A DNA stretch of 64,000 nt from Gammaproteobacteria bacterium (GCA_041395725.1 JAWKZW010000001.1:4160501-4224500); one strand, 5' to 3'. Shown: positions 51,013 to 60,600, counted from the stretch's first letter. Notes: generated from the sequence alone by a model not told the origin. Translations and numbers: made by a program.

Positions 51013-53379
51013 CTAGTCGATCTTGTCAGAAAAGCGAAACGACTCGGGGGGATCGGTGTTCTTGAGATGCTCCACAAAGTAATCCCAGCGTCGCTTCATA
51101 AAATAACGATCATTACCGAAGCCGTGGCTGGCATTCGGGAGTACGAGCAGATCAAAATCCTTCTCGGCTTCGATCAGGGCCTCCACGACCAGTAAGGTGT
51201 TGGACGGGTGAACATTGGTGTCCATCATTCCGTGGGCCAGCAGCAGCTTACCCTGCAACCGGTCGACGAGCAGCTGATTGGCCTGGTTGTCGTAGTTGGT
51301 GGCGACCTGTGATCCATCACCCTCAGTGGGGTTGGTCTCAGGATAGGTTTCCAACAGGCCCTGCCACTTTTCCCCCCAGTCATCCTCGTAGTTCCGGTTG
51401 TCATGGTTGCCGGCGCCGGATACCGCCACCTTATAAAAATCCGGATAACGCAGAATTCCCGCGGTTGAGGCAAAACCGCCGCCAGAATGCCCCCAGATCC
51501 CTACCCGTTCCAGATCCATCCACGGATAACGCCCTGCCAGTTGGCGAATCATTGAGATCTGGTCCGGCAGTCCATTGTCTCCCATGTTGCCATAATAGAC
51601 GTCATGGAAAGACTTGGACCGCCCGGGCGTTCCCATGGCATCCACCTCGACGACGATAAAGCCCAGTTCCGCCAGAGCCTGCTTGTCGCGACGGGAAGCC
51701 TGAAAGGCCCGACTGCCGACGCTGCCCGACTGCGGCCCTGGATACAGGTAGTTAAGCACCGGATAGCGACGTGCTTCATCCAGGTTTGAAGGTTTATACA
51801 GCAGCCCATAGAGATCAGTTTGCTGATCTCTGGCCTTCACACTGAACGGGACAGGTGGCACCCAACCGCCGGCCTCAAGCGCGCCAATATCGGCAACCTC
51901 AAGCTCCATAAGCACATCACCGCTTCTAGACCGCATAACGGATCTGGGTGGCTGCACCGGCGTCGACCAGGTATCGACAAAATACTCTCCGGTTTCTGAC
52001 CAGGTGACTTCGTGGTGAGCCGGTTCCGGCGTCAGGTTGACCAGTTCACTGCCATCAAGATTGATCCGGTACAGGTAATGGTAATAGGGATCACCCGACT
52101 CCCTGTTGGAACCGGTGAAATACAACTGTTCTCTGCTGTGGTCCACTTGCTGCAACTGGACAACCAGCCATGGCCCGGAAGTCAGCTGGCGCTTCAGGCT
52201 CCCGCTTGCCAGATCATGCAGATAAAGGTGCCCCCAGTTATCCTGCTCGGAAAACCAGAGAAACTCATCGCGAGCAGGCAGAACGCGCCAGTTGGCAGTT
52301 CTGGACCCGGACTCGTAGTAGGTTTCGGCTGTTTCGGTAAAAACCTCCCTGACCTCCCCGGTGTCCGGATCCGCAATACGCAAGGTGGCTGTTTTGTGAT
52401 CACGACTGGAAGAGACAAAAGCAAGCTGAGCACTGTCATCACTCCATTCGACATCCAGAAACAGACCTCCCCGCCCAGCAATATGATCGCTGGTACTCGA
52501 GCGATGCGGGTCCGGCGGCATATTCAGGCGCACAAGGCGCGGCGCTTCGCCCAGGTGAATGACAACCCGCTCGATCATAAAAATATGCTCGTCACCCGGC
52601 AGCGGATACTTCCAGACATCCAGCTCCGGATGACCTACTTCGGTCGAGTACACAACCATGTCCCCGACTCGCCTGCCATCGTGACGAAAGGTGGCAATAC
52701 TGTTGGAGTCAGGTGACCAGAGCAACACCGGGCCGTCTCTGCGAGTCCAGCCGGCGTTGTTGGTTCCATAGCCGTAGTCCGGCTCGCCATCAAACGTCAG
52801 CTGCGTCAGTTCGTTGCTTTCCGTGTCCCGCAGCCAGAGGTTGTAATTGTCGATATAAACCGCCTTGCTGCCGTCCGGGGACAGAAATTCATCAAAAGCC
52901 GACTTCTCGATGGCCTGCAGAGTATAGTCAGCCAGGTCCAATCGGTAGCGTGCCCCATCGTGGCTGAAAAAAACCACCTGCGTGGAGTCTTCCAGTTCGA
53001 TCTGACTCAACTCCAGTTCCCTGGCATCCAGTTCCTGTTCACTATGCTGCGACAACAAAGGCGCCAGTCGATCCAGTTCAAACAACGCTACCTTACTCAG
53101 GTCCGCCGGATTCATTACGATATAATTCAGTCCCTCCGGGGTTCGCTTGCGATAAACCAGTCGGTCATCGTCCTGCCAGTATTGAGCGAGGATTACATCG
53201 TAGACCCGCTCCGCGGTATGAGCGCCCAGGAACTGCTCGGCCCGCTGGTAGTCGGCACTCGTTACCGGTTCAACGATACCAACACCCTCGACAGTCTCAG
53301 AGGCCGGCGTACATCCCTCCAGCATCAGCGAAACCATCAGCAGAGCGAAGGACAAAAATAGCAATATGGTTCTGTTCAA
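51013..53379 (-). CDS. S9 family peptidase lipoprotein (dipeptidyl peptidase IV-like)
   Basis: A 788-residue exported peptidase. TTG at 53379 opens a lipoprotein signal, LLFLSFALLMVSLMLEGCTP. The N-terminal half is a beta-propeller (repeats such as LWSPDSNSIATFRHDGRRVG). The C-terminal alpha/beta hydrolase domain has the nucleophile motif VGIWGHSGGGFASTAG, a late Asp near GMMDTNVH and His in LPNASHGFGNDRY. Family members release X-Pro or similar dipeptides. It faces away from the M28 peptidase gene, so a shared control region lies at 53380-53688. Confidence 0.9.
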   Translation of the reverse strand: MNRTILLFLSFALLMVSLMLEGCTPASETVEGVGIVEPVTSADYQRAEQFLGAHTAERVYDVILAQYWQDDDRLVYRKRTPEGLNYIVMNPADLSKVALFELDRLAPLLSQHSEQELDARELELSQIELEDSTQVVFFSHDGARYRLDLADYTLQAIEKSAFDEFLSPDGSKAVYIDNYNLWLRDTESNELTQLTFDGEPDYGYGTNNAGWTRRDGPVLLWSPDSNSIATFRHDGRRVGDMVVYSTEVGHPELDVWKYPLPGDEHIFMIERVVIHLGEAPRLVRLNMPPDPHRSSTSDHIAGRGGLFLDVEWSDDSAQLAFVSSSRDHKTATLRIADPDTGEVREVFTETAETYYESGSRTANWRVLPARDEFLWFSEQDNWGHLYLHDLASGSLKRQLTSGPWLVVQLQQVDHSREQLYFTGSNRESGDPYYHYLYRINLDGSELVNLTPEPAHHEVTWSETGEYFVDTWSTPVQPPRSVMRSRSGDVLMELEVADIGALEAGGWVPPVPFSVKARDQQTDLYGLLYKPSNLDEARRYPVLNYLYPGPQSGSVGSRAFQASRRDKQALAELGFIVVEVDAMGTPGRSKSFHDVYYGNMGDNGLPDQISMIRQLAGRYPWMDLERVGIWGHSGGGFASTAGILRYPDFYKVAVSGAGNHDNRNYEDDWGEKWQGLLETYPETNPTEGDGSQVATNYDNQANQLLVDRLQGKLLLAHGMMDTNVHPSNTLLVVEALIEAEKDFDLLVLPNASHGFGNDRYFMKRRWDYFVEHLKNTDPPESFRFSDKID

Positions 53380-53688
53380 AGTTAGATACCTGCCTGAAAT
53401 AAAGCCGCCAGATTTGCTGTCATCACCCCACCCTGCGGATACGCACACTCAGCATCCAAGTTTACACGGTAACCCTTTGGTCGGAAATCAGCCCGGCCCG
53501 CGATGATTCCAGTCGAAGCGTGACCTTTTGTGGTGCAATTTGAGGCGCAATGTGACTGCGATAAGCCTCGATTCCCTGGCGCAATCAGTCGGGACCGCCA
53601 AGATCAGATTGCTAATCCCGAACCCTTTGCTTCCTTCACCTGTATTGCCTATGCTACGAGGCAAAGCTGACAATTTCTGGAGCTGCAC

Positions 53689-54936
53689 ATGAATCCTCAA
53701 ACCCGCTGTTTTTATTACTCTGCCTCCCTGGCGGCTGCTCTGCTGGTCCCGTCGCTGACAACAGCACAGGAGCAGATCGAAGTGACACAGGAGCCGGTCC
53801 GGGAACTGGTCAGCAGGCTGGACCTGAACCGCTACAAAGAGGTTATCAGAGGGCTGGCTCAGTTTGGTGACCGACGTCAGGGAACGGAGCGCAACCGGCA
53901 GGCTGTGGACTGGATTGAGCAGCAACTGGAACTGGCGGGCTGCCAGACCGAACGCCTGAACTATGTTTACGATCCCGAGCCGCGTCCACCGCGAACGCCA
54001 GGGCCGGCGTCTACGGAAACGCCCGATCTGACCACACCCACCGGCGGAGCAATAGGACGGAATGGCAGCGGGCCCGGCGGTTCCTCCATTTTCGGCTATC
54101 GGGCACCCACCGGCGTCAATCGCGACCTGATGGCACAACCGGACCAGCGGATTCGGGACTTGAACCGGGAAGAACCGGTTAATGGCCCCCGTTCCGAAGT
54201 CTATTGCACGAAAGTGGGCACGACCAGGCCGGATGAAATGTACATCGTCAGTGCCCATATGGACGGCCACGGCGTTAACGAAGCGGTGAACGATGATGCC
54301 TCGGGTACGGCGCTGGTTATGGAACTGGCCCGTATTTTCAGCGCCCCGGATGTGGAGACAGAAGTATCCATCCGCTTCGCTCTGTGGAACAACGAAGAGA
54401 CCGGCTTGAATGGATCCAGAGCTTACGTCGAACAACGCCGGGAGTTGCAGGGTCAGGAGAATCCGCCCGGTTCAGGACGCTATCCCGAACCCAGGTGGCT
54501 GGGCATGATTCAACATGACATGATGCTGTGGGATCACGGCGCTCCTCGTGCCGATGGCACAGTCAGCATGGAGCAGCGACCGGAAGCCGACGTGAATATC
54601 GAATTTCAGTCAAACTCCGAACTGGTCGAACAGTCCATGCAGCTGGCATTTATTTTCAAAGCCGCTGCCGATGAGTACAACACCGACTACCCGGCCACTG
54701 TCGGACCCCACATGACCAACACCGATTCGACGCCTTTCATGAATGATGTGCCCTCAATCAGCCTGCGGGAAAACGAACGGGGCGCTCACACCGGTGCCGG
54801 CTGGAACCCCACCTGGCATACTCCCCTGGATGTGTGGACAACCTTTGATGACGAGGATTTTCGCCTGGGATTAAACGCCGCACAAACAACGCTGGCGGCC
54901 ATTGCGAAGCTTACCAATGCCAGCATTGGGGAATAG
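53689..54936 (+). CDS. Exported M28 family aminopeptidase
   Basis: A 415-residue zinc aminopeptidase with a signal peptide (SASLAAALLVPSLTTAQ). Metal-ligand motifs are YIVSAHMDGHG, VNDDASGTALVMELA (Asp bridging) and LWNNEETGLNGSRAY (catalytic Glu pair); the last ligand is in DVWTTFDDEDF's preceding His, GAGWNPTWHTPLD. An inserted Pro/Gly-rich segment (about residues 98-140, ETPDLTTPTGGAIGRNGSGP) divides the domain and is unusual. Divergent from the S9 peptidase gene; together they fit extracellular peptide use. Confidence 0.9.
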   Translation: MNPQTRCFYYSASLAAALLVPSLTTAQEQIEVTQEPVRELVSRLDLNRYKEVIRGLAQFGDRRQGTERNRQAVDWIEQQLELAGCQTERLNYVYDPEPRPPRTPGPASTETPDLTTPTGGAIGRNGSGPGGSSIFGYRAPTGVNRDLMAQPDQRIRDLNREEPVNGPRSEVYCTKVGTTRPDEMYIVSAHMDGHGVNEAVNDDASGTALVMELARIFSAPDVETEVSIRFALWNNEETGLNGSRAYVEQRRELQGQENPPGSGRYPEPRWLGMIQHDMMLWDHGAPRADGTVSMEQRPEADVNIEFQSNSELVEQSMQLAFIFKAAADEYNTDYPATVGPHMTNTDSTPFMNDVPSISLRENERGAHTGAGWNPTWHTPLDVWTTFDDEDFRLGLNAAQTTLAAIAKLTNASIGE

Positions 54937-55091
54937 ACCCTCATTTTGTGAGTCATTCAAAAACCCAGGCTTCCCGGGACCATTCATACACAGCAGCCTC
55001 TATTGAAATGTGTGCTTCAGACTCCGCTGCGCGCATCCAGGAGCAGTTGCCGGCCACGGGGCAGACAAACAACAGTCATGGTGGGATTCAG

Positions 55092-56303
55092 TTACACCGG
55101 TTCGATCAGATCCCGGCGAATCTCCACACCAAGTCCAGGTCCCTGGGGCATGGCCATAAAACCCTCGGCATCCACACTTGGCGGGTTCTCCATGATGGCG
55201 AAGCCGTTCGAGTAAGGGGCAATGGGTGGATCATGGAGGATCTCTACCCAGGGACAATGGGGCCAGGTTCCTATCAGGTGTAATTGGGCGACGGTACCCA
55301 GTTGCGCACCGCCATGATGGGGAATCACCAGCTTATGATGGGCCAGCGCCAGTGCGGCAACCGCGCGCAAGCCTTGTACGCCCTCCGTAACGAGGATCTC
55401 GGGCTGCAGAATGTCATACACCTGCTTCTCAAGAATCCACAGGAATTCCTGCACGCCCTGGTTGTTTTCGCCGCCGGCCAGAGGAATGTCAGCCAGCCGA
55501 TTCAGCTCGGCCAGGCCTTCAAAATCATAGCGCCGCAGCGGCTCCTCCAGCCAGTACACGCCGAGCTCTTTCAGCGCCCTGGCCGTATCGAGCGCTCGGG
55601 TAAAATCCCATTGCACGCCGGGTTGCCAGATACCACTGGACTGGGCCTGGTTGGCATCGGTCATAATGGTGAAATCATCGCCCACCGCAGCACGAACTCG
55701 CTCGATGGTGCGGATGTCTTCGGACATATCCGGGTGATGCAGGCGGATCTTCATACCCTGCCAACCCTCAGCCTGCAGGCGTACAGCCATATCGGCACGT
55801 TCTTCGGGCGTGGAAAGCTGAATCATACTGGCATAGGCCGGTACCTTGTCTTTATGGGCACCCCACAGTTTATACAACGGTTGCTGAGCCACCTTGCCGA
55901 CGATATCCCAGAGCGCAATTTCCGCACAGCCTACATCGCGCCAGTTAGACGCCGCACCATTGGTATAGCGCATCCGATGACCCAGTGCCTCATTGTCGAA
56001 CGGATCCTGGCCGATCAGCAGCGCACGCATCTGCCTGAGTCCTGCCTGACTCATTCCGGGGGCAAGTCCACTGATACCCTGGTCGGTAAATATTTCCGTT
56101 ACCGTACCGCCGCCTATGCGCCGCATCGAGGGTCGGCCCGGGGCCCAGGCCGATTCCATCATCCCTGTGTCGCCAAGAGACCTCATGCGATGTACTTGTA
56201 TAGCGGTTATTCGTGGACGGTCACTCTGGGCCAGACCCAGCGAAGGAAAGGTGAACGGAATCGCCGCCGTGGCGAGTCGTGATAGAAACTGGCGTCGCTG
56301 CAT
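55092..56303 (-). CDS. Exported mandelate racemase/muconate lactonizing family enzyme
   Basis: A 403-residue enolase-superfamily protein. The N-terminus MQRRQFLSRLATAAIPFTFP is a Tat-type signal (RRQFL), unusual for this normally cytosolic family. The catalytic barrel has the Lys of GWQGMKIRLHHPD, metal ligands in TIMTDANQAQSSG, YWLEEPLRRYD and PLAGGENNQG, and a late catalytic region in VIPHHGGAQLGT. Such enzymes dehydrate or racemise sugar acids. The substrate is unknown. The PEP-mutase-family gene lies upstream on the same strand (48 bases), suggesting a two-gene carbohydrate-acid unit. Confidence 0.86.
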   Translation of the reverse strand: MQRRQFLSRLATAAIPFTFPSLGLAQSDRPRITAIQVHRMRSLGDTGMMESAWAPGRPSMRRIGGGTVTEIFTDQGISGLAPGMSQAGLRQMRALLIGQDPFDNEALGHRMRYTNGAASNWRDVGCAEIALWDIVGKVAQQPLYKLWGAHKDKVPAYASMIQLSTPEERADMAVRLQAEGWQGMKIRLHHPDMSEDIRTIERVRAAVGDDFTIMTDANQAQSSGIWQPGVQWDFTRALDTARALKELGVYWLEEPLRRYDFEGLAELNRLADIPLAGGENNQGVQEFLWILEKQVYDILQPEILVTEGVQGLRAVAALALAHHKLVIPHHGGAQLGTVAQLHLIGTWPHCPWVEILHDPPIAPYSNGFAIMENPPSVDAEGFMAMPQGPGLGVEIRRDLIEPV

Positions 56304-56350
56304 GCTGATCCTCGCTTTTTCTCATTGTGGAATCGGTTACAGAACTTCTC

Positions 56351-57166
56351 TTATGAATCCAACAGATACCTGATATCGGCGCCACCTGGCGCCTTTTCCA
56401 TCCAGCTGAAAGTGCCCTGCACCAGCATCTCACGCCCTGCCTCCAGCAACGGTGCCATTGCCGCGTAAGTCAGTGCGCTGCCTACGCTAACCCTGTTTGC
56501 TCCAGCCGCCGCCAGGGTAGCCAGACTCTCGCCCGGCAAAAACGAGGCAAGCACATTGAACGGCCGGTTGAGACTGCCGGTGACGGTTCGCAGGGTGTCG
56601 AGCGAGCGGATTGCCGGCGCGTAAAGCACATCCGCACCGGCTTTCTCATAAGCCTGCAGGCGTTCGATAACATTGTCTATTTCATCGCCTCCGCGCAGCA
56701 GGCTTTCAGCCCGCGCGGTAAGCATGATGGGTAAGCCGGTGGCCGCGATGGCCTCTGCGGCCGCATGCACCCGCTCGGTTGCCTGTGTCAATGGATAGAT
56801 CACCTGTCGATCCCGGCTGAAATCTTCGATCGAAATTCCCGCCACACCGGTCGCGGCCAATTGAGTGATATTCGCAACCATCTGTTTCAGATTCTCGGCA
56901 TAACCATTTTCAAAATCAGCATTGACCGGCACCCGGGCAGCCGCGGTGAGAGCGCTGCAGTGAGCCACCATTTCAGTCATTGTCACGGCACCATCCACCT
57001 TACCGAGTGAGAAAGCCAGGCCCGCGCTGGTAGTGGCGAGCGCCTTGAAGCCAAGGGCTGCGAGCAGACGGGCGGAACCCACATCCCATGGGTTCGGGAT
57101 AATCCAGCCATTACATTGACGATGTAATTCCCGGAATTCCTGACAGCGGGTCTGGTGGGCGTTCAT
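56351..57166 (-). CDS. Isocitrate lyase/PEP mutase superfamily protein
   Basis: A 271-residue C-C or P-C bond lyase of the PEP mutase superfamily. Motifs are IIPNPWDVGSARLLAALGFK (22-41), ATTSAGLAFSLGKVDG, VPVNADFENGYAEN (metal/phosphate region), GISIEDFS and IMLTARAESLLRG. Relatives include oxaloacetate decarboxylase, 2-methylisocitrate lyase and phosphonopyruvate hydrolase; the short form with NADFENGYA is usually of unknown substrate. Same strand and close to the enolase-superfamily gene. Confidence 0.87.
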   Translation of the reverse strand: MNAHQTRCQEFRELHRQCNGWIIPNPWDVGSARLLAALGFKALATTSAGLAFSLGKVDGAVTMTEMVAHCSALTAAARVPVNADFENGYAENLKQMVANITQLAATGVAGISIEDFSRDRQVIYPLTQATERVHAAAEAIAATGLPIMLTARAESLLRGGDEIDNVIERLQAYEKAGADVLYAPAIRSLDTLRTVTGSLNRPFNVLASFLPGESLATLAAAGANRVSVGSALTYAAMAPLLEAGREMLVQGTFSWMEKAPGGADIRYLLDS

Positions 57167-57479
57167 AGCGGGCGACCTCAGCAGAGTTGATTAGGGAGAG
57201 CGTAGCTCGCACAGCAGTCAATATCGACTGGTTGATAACAGCAACGGGAAATCCTGGCAATGGCAATTCTTATTCAGTGGGTGCAGTTGTGCCATGCACA
57301 ATCTGATCACAGCGCAACAAGGAGGACAAAGAAATCGCCCGGCAAGAATTCCCCGATCAGATTTTGTGGCGCGTTGCGGTGACTTTCAGTGTTTGGGCAG
57401 TAACCTCCGCACGCTTTATGGTCCGGAATCGGCCGCCAGGGCAAGACGCATCCCCAACGGCCGAGCGACACCCTGGAAC
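57167..57479. other. Gap without recognisable features
   Basis: 313 bases between the PEP-mutase-family start and the PEBP gene stop on the same strand. I see no conserved gene, repeat copy or clear promoter; a short plus-strand open frame here has no motif. Confidence 0.5.
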
Positions 57480-58058
57480 TTATTCTTTGTGTTCGTAGTG
57501 TCCCATCAGCATGCCGGTGCCCAGCACATGGCCGTCGACTGCTGCCAGTAGCTGATCTTTATTGAGCCCTGGCTCCAGCCCCAGGTCGGCATCCAGCGCA
57601 TAAACCCGGAAATGATAGGCGTGCAGTTGACCATTGGCTGGCGGTCGCGGGCCGAAATAACCAGTTCGACGCGTACCGTTGACGCCGTTGATCATGCCAT
57701 CGAGTCCGGCAATCCCGCTGACTTCCGCATCCACGGGCAATCCGGCCGGAAGCCCGGCGGCGCTGGCAGGAATGTTGTAGGCGACCCAATGGACGAAAGG
57801 CGTTGGCATCATGCCAAGCTCCACGACTTTGGGATCATCACAGATCACAGCCAGTTGTACCGTGCCTGCCGGCAGGTTCGACCAGGCAAGGTCGATGGAG
57901 GTATTGTCGCCATAGGCCGAGTTTGCCAATGGCACCATACCGTGGTGATCGAAGGCGGAACTGGAGACAGCGATAGTATCAGGCATGTCCTGGGCGAATA
58001 GCGAGAACGACAGCACTAAGGCTGTCAGCGCGCTGGCCGTGGAAATCAATTTTTTCAT
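57480..58058 (-). CDS. Exported YbhB/YbcL (PEBP) family protein
   Basis: A 192-residue phosphatidylethanolamine-binding-protein fold with signal peptide (LISTASALTALVLSFSLFAQ). Motifs are SIDLAWSNLPAGTVQLAVIC followed by DDPKV, FVHWVAYNIPASAAGLPAG, YFGPRPPANGQLHAYHFRVY and the closing LLAAVDGHVLGTG. The conserved His and Asp of the ligand pocket are in DDPK, HWVA and HAYHF. Bacterial members bind small anionic ligands or inhibit enzymes; function here is unknown. Confidence 0.9.
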   Translation of the reverse strand: MKKLISTASALTALVLSFSLFAQDMPDTIAVSSSAFDHHGMVPLANSAYGDNTSIDLAWSNLPAGTVQLAVICDDPKVVELGMMPTPFVHWVAYNIPASAAGLPAGLPVDAEVSGIAGLDGMINGVNGTRRTGYFGPRPPANGQLHAYHFRVYALDADLGLEPGLNKDQLLAAVDGHVLGTGMLMGHYEHKE

Positions 58059-58371
58059 GAGATTCTCCTCAAATTTTCTGTTGCTCTTGTGAGAGCGCTA
58101 TTAGTCGCACAAAAAGACTATCCAGTCCATCGCCTCAGTGCTGGTGCATTCCCCTTCAGGAATCGAAGCCGATGGCCGATCAATCATAGGGTTACTGCGA
58201 CAGGCAGGCATAGATCAAACCTGGAACCTGCCCGAAAAGCGATGGTACCCCAACTTGTAAGCAATTATTACAGCAACTGGCTAAAATCCGGTCTTTGTGG
58301 TGAGATTGCGTCCACCGGGCGCAAAAAGGTGCCCGGATCGCTCTGAGAACTGCAACCACACGCGGGCGGCT
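58059..58371. other. Leader region of receptor 3
   Basis: 313 bases between the divergent PEBP and receptor 3 genes. It holds CCGGGC/GCCCGG (58315-58336) as a hairpin 35 bases before the ATG, CCGGTCTTT at 58288-58296 shared with the receptor 2 leader (28239-28247), and a partial match ACAAAAAGAC near 58109 to the TGAC-N5-GTCA motif. No firm promoter. Confidence 0.4.
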
Positions 58372-60558
58372 ATGACCAAAATGAATAAAAAACAACAAAA
58401 ATTACTGCTTTCTACCCTGTGTCTGACCCTATCCATCAGCCATGCCAATCAGGCCCTCGGTCAGATCGCCGAAGACGAGTCAACCGTCACTTACCCGCGA
58501 AGTTATTTCAATCAGTTTGCGCCAGTAACCGCCAAGGACATGCTGGACCGCATCCCGGGGCTCGGTTCTACTACCGGCGGCGGCCCTCCTGGCGGTGGCG
58601 GCGGCTTCCGCGGCGGTGGTGGTGGCGGCGGCGGACGGGGATTCGGCAGCGGCAGCGGCAGCAGCGAGATCCTCATCAATGGCAAGCGGACCGCCGGCAA
58701 GAACAACCAGACCAGCAGTATCCTGACTCGCATCTCCTCGGACCAGGTGGATTACATCCAGCTGATCCGGGGCACTTCCGGCGAACTGGATGTGCGGGGA
58801 AGTGGCCAGGTGGTCAATATCGTCACCTTTGAAGAGCTTTCGACCTCTTCGACTCAGTACCAGGTCAATGCCGACCATCACCAGGACGGCAATTTTCAGC
58901 CCGGTGCCAACGTGTCTTACACCAACCAGGTCGGCGGGCTTAACATGGTGCTCAGCGCCGTTGCCGAACCACGTTATGGCCATTCTGTGAGTGAGGAAAA
59001 GGCAATACTCGGCGACTTTTCCCGGAACGACTATGTAAAAGAAGACCGAATCACTGAACAGACCAGCTACGAAATGTCTACCAATCTGGCCTACGAACTC
59101 AGCGATCGTACCAGTGTCCGCTTCAACGCGCTCTACTCACAGAACGACAACCCCACCGAGATGACCCGCATCACTACGGATTTTACTGTCGAGCCTAACT
59201 CAGTATTGAACCAGTTTAACGATATTCCGGGTGAGCGGGATAACTGGGAAATTGGCGGAGATTTTGAACATTTTTTCTCCAACGGTAATCGCTTCAAGGT
59301 GCTGTTTGTTCTCAATCAGGACAATCAGGACAGCACGCGTGAGCGCTACGATGTGTTCGATGATGGGTCCAGAGAGAAGAATCTGTTTCTGCAATCCGGC
59401 AGCACCACCGAAGAAGACATTCTGCGCGGCTCTTACACCATGGACGTTTTTGGCGGGCAGAATATTGAATTTGGTGCCGAACGGGCCATAACAACCCTTG
59501 ATTCCACGCTTGCCCTTGGAACACTCAGTACCACTGGAACCCCATCGGCTTCGGTCGGTGGGCTGGTACCGGTAGCGGTTTCCAATGCTAACTCCACGGT
59601 GCAGGAAACCCGCTATGAACCCTTCCTGATCCATAACTGGTCATTTAACGATCGCATGTCCCTGGAAAGCACGCTGCTGTACGAATATTCAGAAATCGAG
59701 CAGAGTGGTGATGTCTCCAACAAGCGTGATTTTAGCTTCATCAAACCGAAAGTGGATTTACGCTATAACGTCACGCCTCTCCTGCAGCTGAAAGGCTCTG
59801 TCGAGAAGATTGTCCAACAACTCAGTTTCAGCGATTTCGTGGCCGCCACGGATGACCAGGACGAAGAGTCCAATACTTTTACCGGTAATGCCAATCTGCG
59901 CCAGGAATGGCTCTGGGCCTATAATCTGAGCACCGAATATCGCCTGCCTAATGATACCGGCGTGGTCGATGCCACGCTGTTTTTCCATCAGCACCATGAC
60001 GTCATCGAAAGAATTGATGTTTCGAGATCCGAGCAAAATCTAGATTCCAGTAACGGTAATATCGGTGATGGAATCATGTACGGGCTGCGCATCAACAGCA
60101 GCCTAAGAATGCGAATGATCAACATGCCCAACCTGCTGGTCACCTCCAACTGGAGTGTCCAGGATTCCAAGATTGAAGATCCGTTTACTGGAGAGGATCG
60201 ACGTTTCAATCGTTACGGACGTGGCCGCTGGACGCTGAGTTTTCGTCACGATGTGCCTGACTGGAGACTCAACTGGGGCGGCCAGTGGAGTAACCGTTTC
60301 GACCACAATGAAAAAGTTTATGACATTGACGAAGTCACCGACTTCGTGGGCGAGCCTAATGTTTCCATGTTCGCCGAATGGATCAGCCCAAAGGGTACGA
60401 GCTGGCGCTTCGATGTCCGCGACATTACCAACAATCAGCAATGTAGCGAGCGAACACGTTTTATCGGCCGCCGCTCAGCTGGGATACTCGAAGAGATTGA
60501 GGAACGTTGCACCGGTCGCGGCGTGGTTACTTCACTGAAAGTTACCGGTACTTTTTAA
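58372..60558 (+). CDS. TonB-dependent receptor-like outer membrane protein 3 (glycine-tract family)
   Basis: A 728-residue paralogue of the tandem pair at 25.8-30.5 kb. The start is ATG 58372 or 58381; the signal peptide is KLLLSTLCLTLSISHANQAL then GQ. Pre-plug motif is STVTYPRSYFNQFAPVTAKD, then MLDRIPGL. The glycine tract (about residues 66-96) is the longest of the three, with a run of eight Gly. ILINGKRTAGKNN and RISSDQVDYIQLIRGTSGEL follow. C-terminal cysteines are in NQQCSERTRFIG and EERC, and the last residues are LKVTGTF. The stop abuts repeat-like element R9. Substrate unknown. Confidence 0.82.
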   Translation: MTKMNKKQQKLLLSTLCLTLSISHANQALGQIAEDESTVTYPRSYFNQFAPVTAKDMLDRIPGLGSTTGGGPPGGGGGFRGGGGGGGGRGFGSGSGSSEILINGKRTAGKNNQTSSILTRISSDQVDYIQLIRGTSGELDVRGSGQVVNIVTFEELSTSSTQYQVNADHHQDGNFQPGANVSYTNQVGGLNMVLSAVAEPRYGHSVSEEKAILGDFSRNDYVKEDRITEQTSYEMSTNLAYELSDRTSVRFNALYSQNDNPTEMTRITTDFTVEPNSVLNQFNDIPGERDNWEIGGDFEHFFSNGNRFKVLFVLNQDNQDSTRERYDVFDDGSREKNLFLQSGSTTEEDILRGSYTMDVFGGQNIEFGAERAITTLDSTLALGTLSTTGTPSASVGGLVPVAVSNANSTVQETRYEPFLIHNWSFNDRMSLESTLLYEYSEIEQSGDVSNKRDFSFIKPKVDLRYNVTPLLQLKGSVEKIVQQLSFSDFVAATDDQDEESNTFTGNANLRQEWLWAYNLSTEYRLPNDTGVVDATLFFHQHHDVIERIDVSRSEQNLDSSNGNIGDGIMYGLRINSSLRMRMINMPNLLVTSNWSVQDSKIEDPFTGEDRRFNRYGRGRWTLSFRHDVPDWRLNWGGQWSNRFDHNEKVYDIDEVTDFVGEPNVSMFAEWISPKGTSWRFDVRDITNNQQCSERTRFIGRRSAGILEEIEERCTGRGVVTSLKVTGTF

Positions 60559-60600
60559 GGAAGCTCGGATTAACAGACTGCTAAGAACCGTTATTGGAGC
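60557..60600. repeat. Half or diverged element R9
   Basis: AAGGAAGCTCGGATTAACAG starts at the receptor 3 stop codon and shares TTAACAGACTGCT with R5. A partner arm is weak (CCGTTATTGGAGC). Confidence 0.45.

Noticed and set aside
54948..55283. 111-codon plus-strand frame after the M28 gene
   Set aside because: It runs into the antisense of the enolase-superfamily gene and has no motif.
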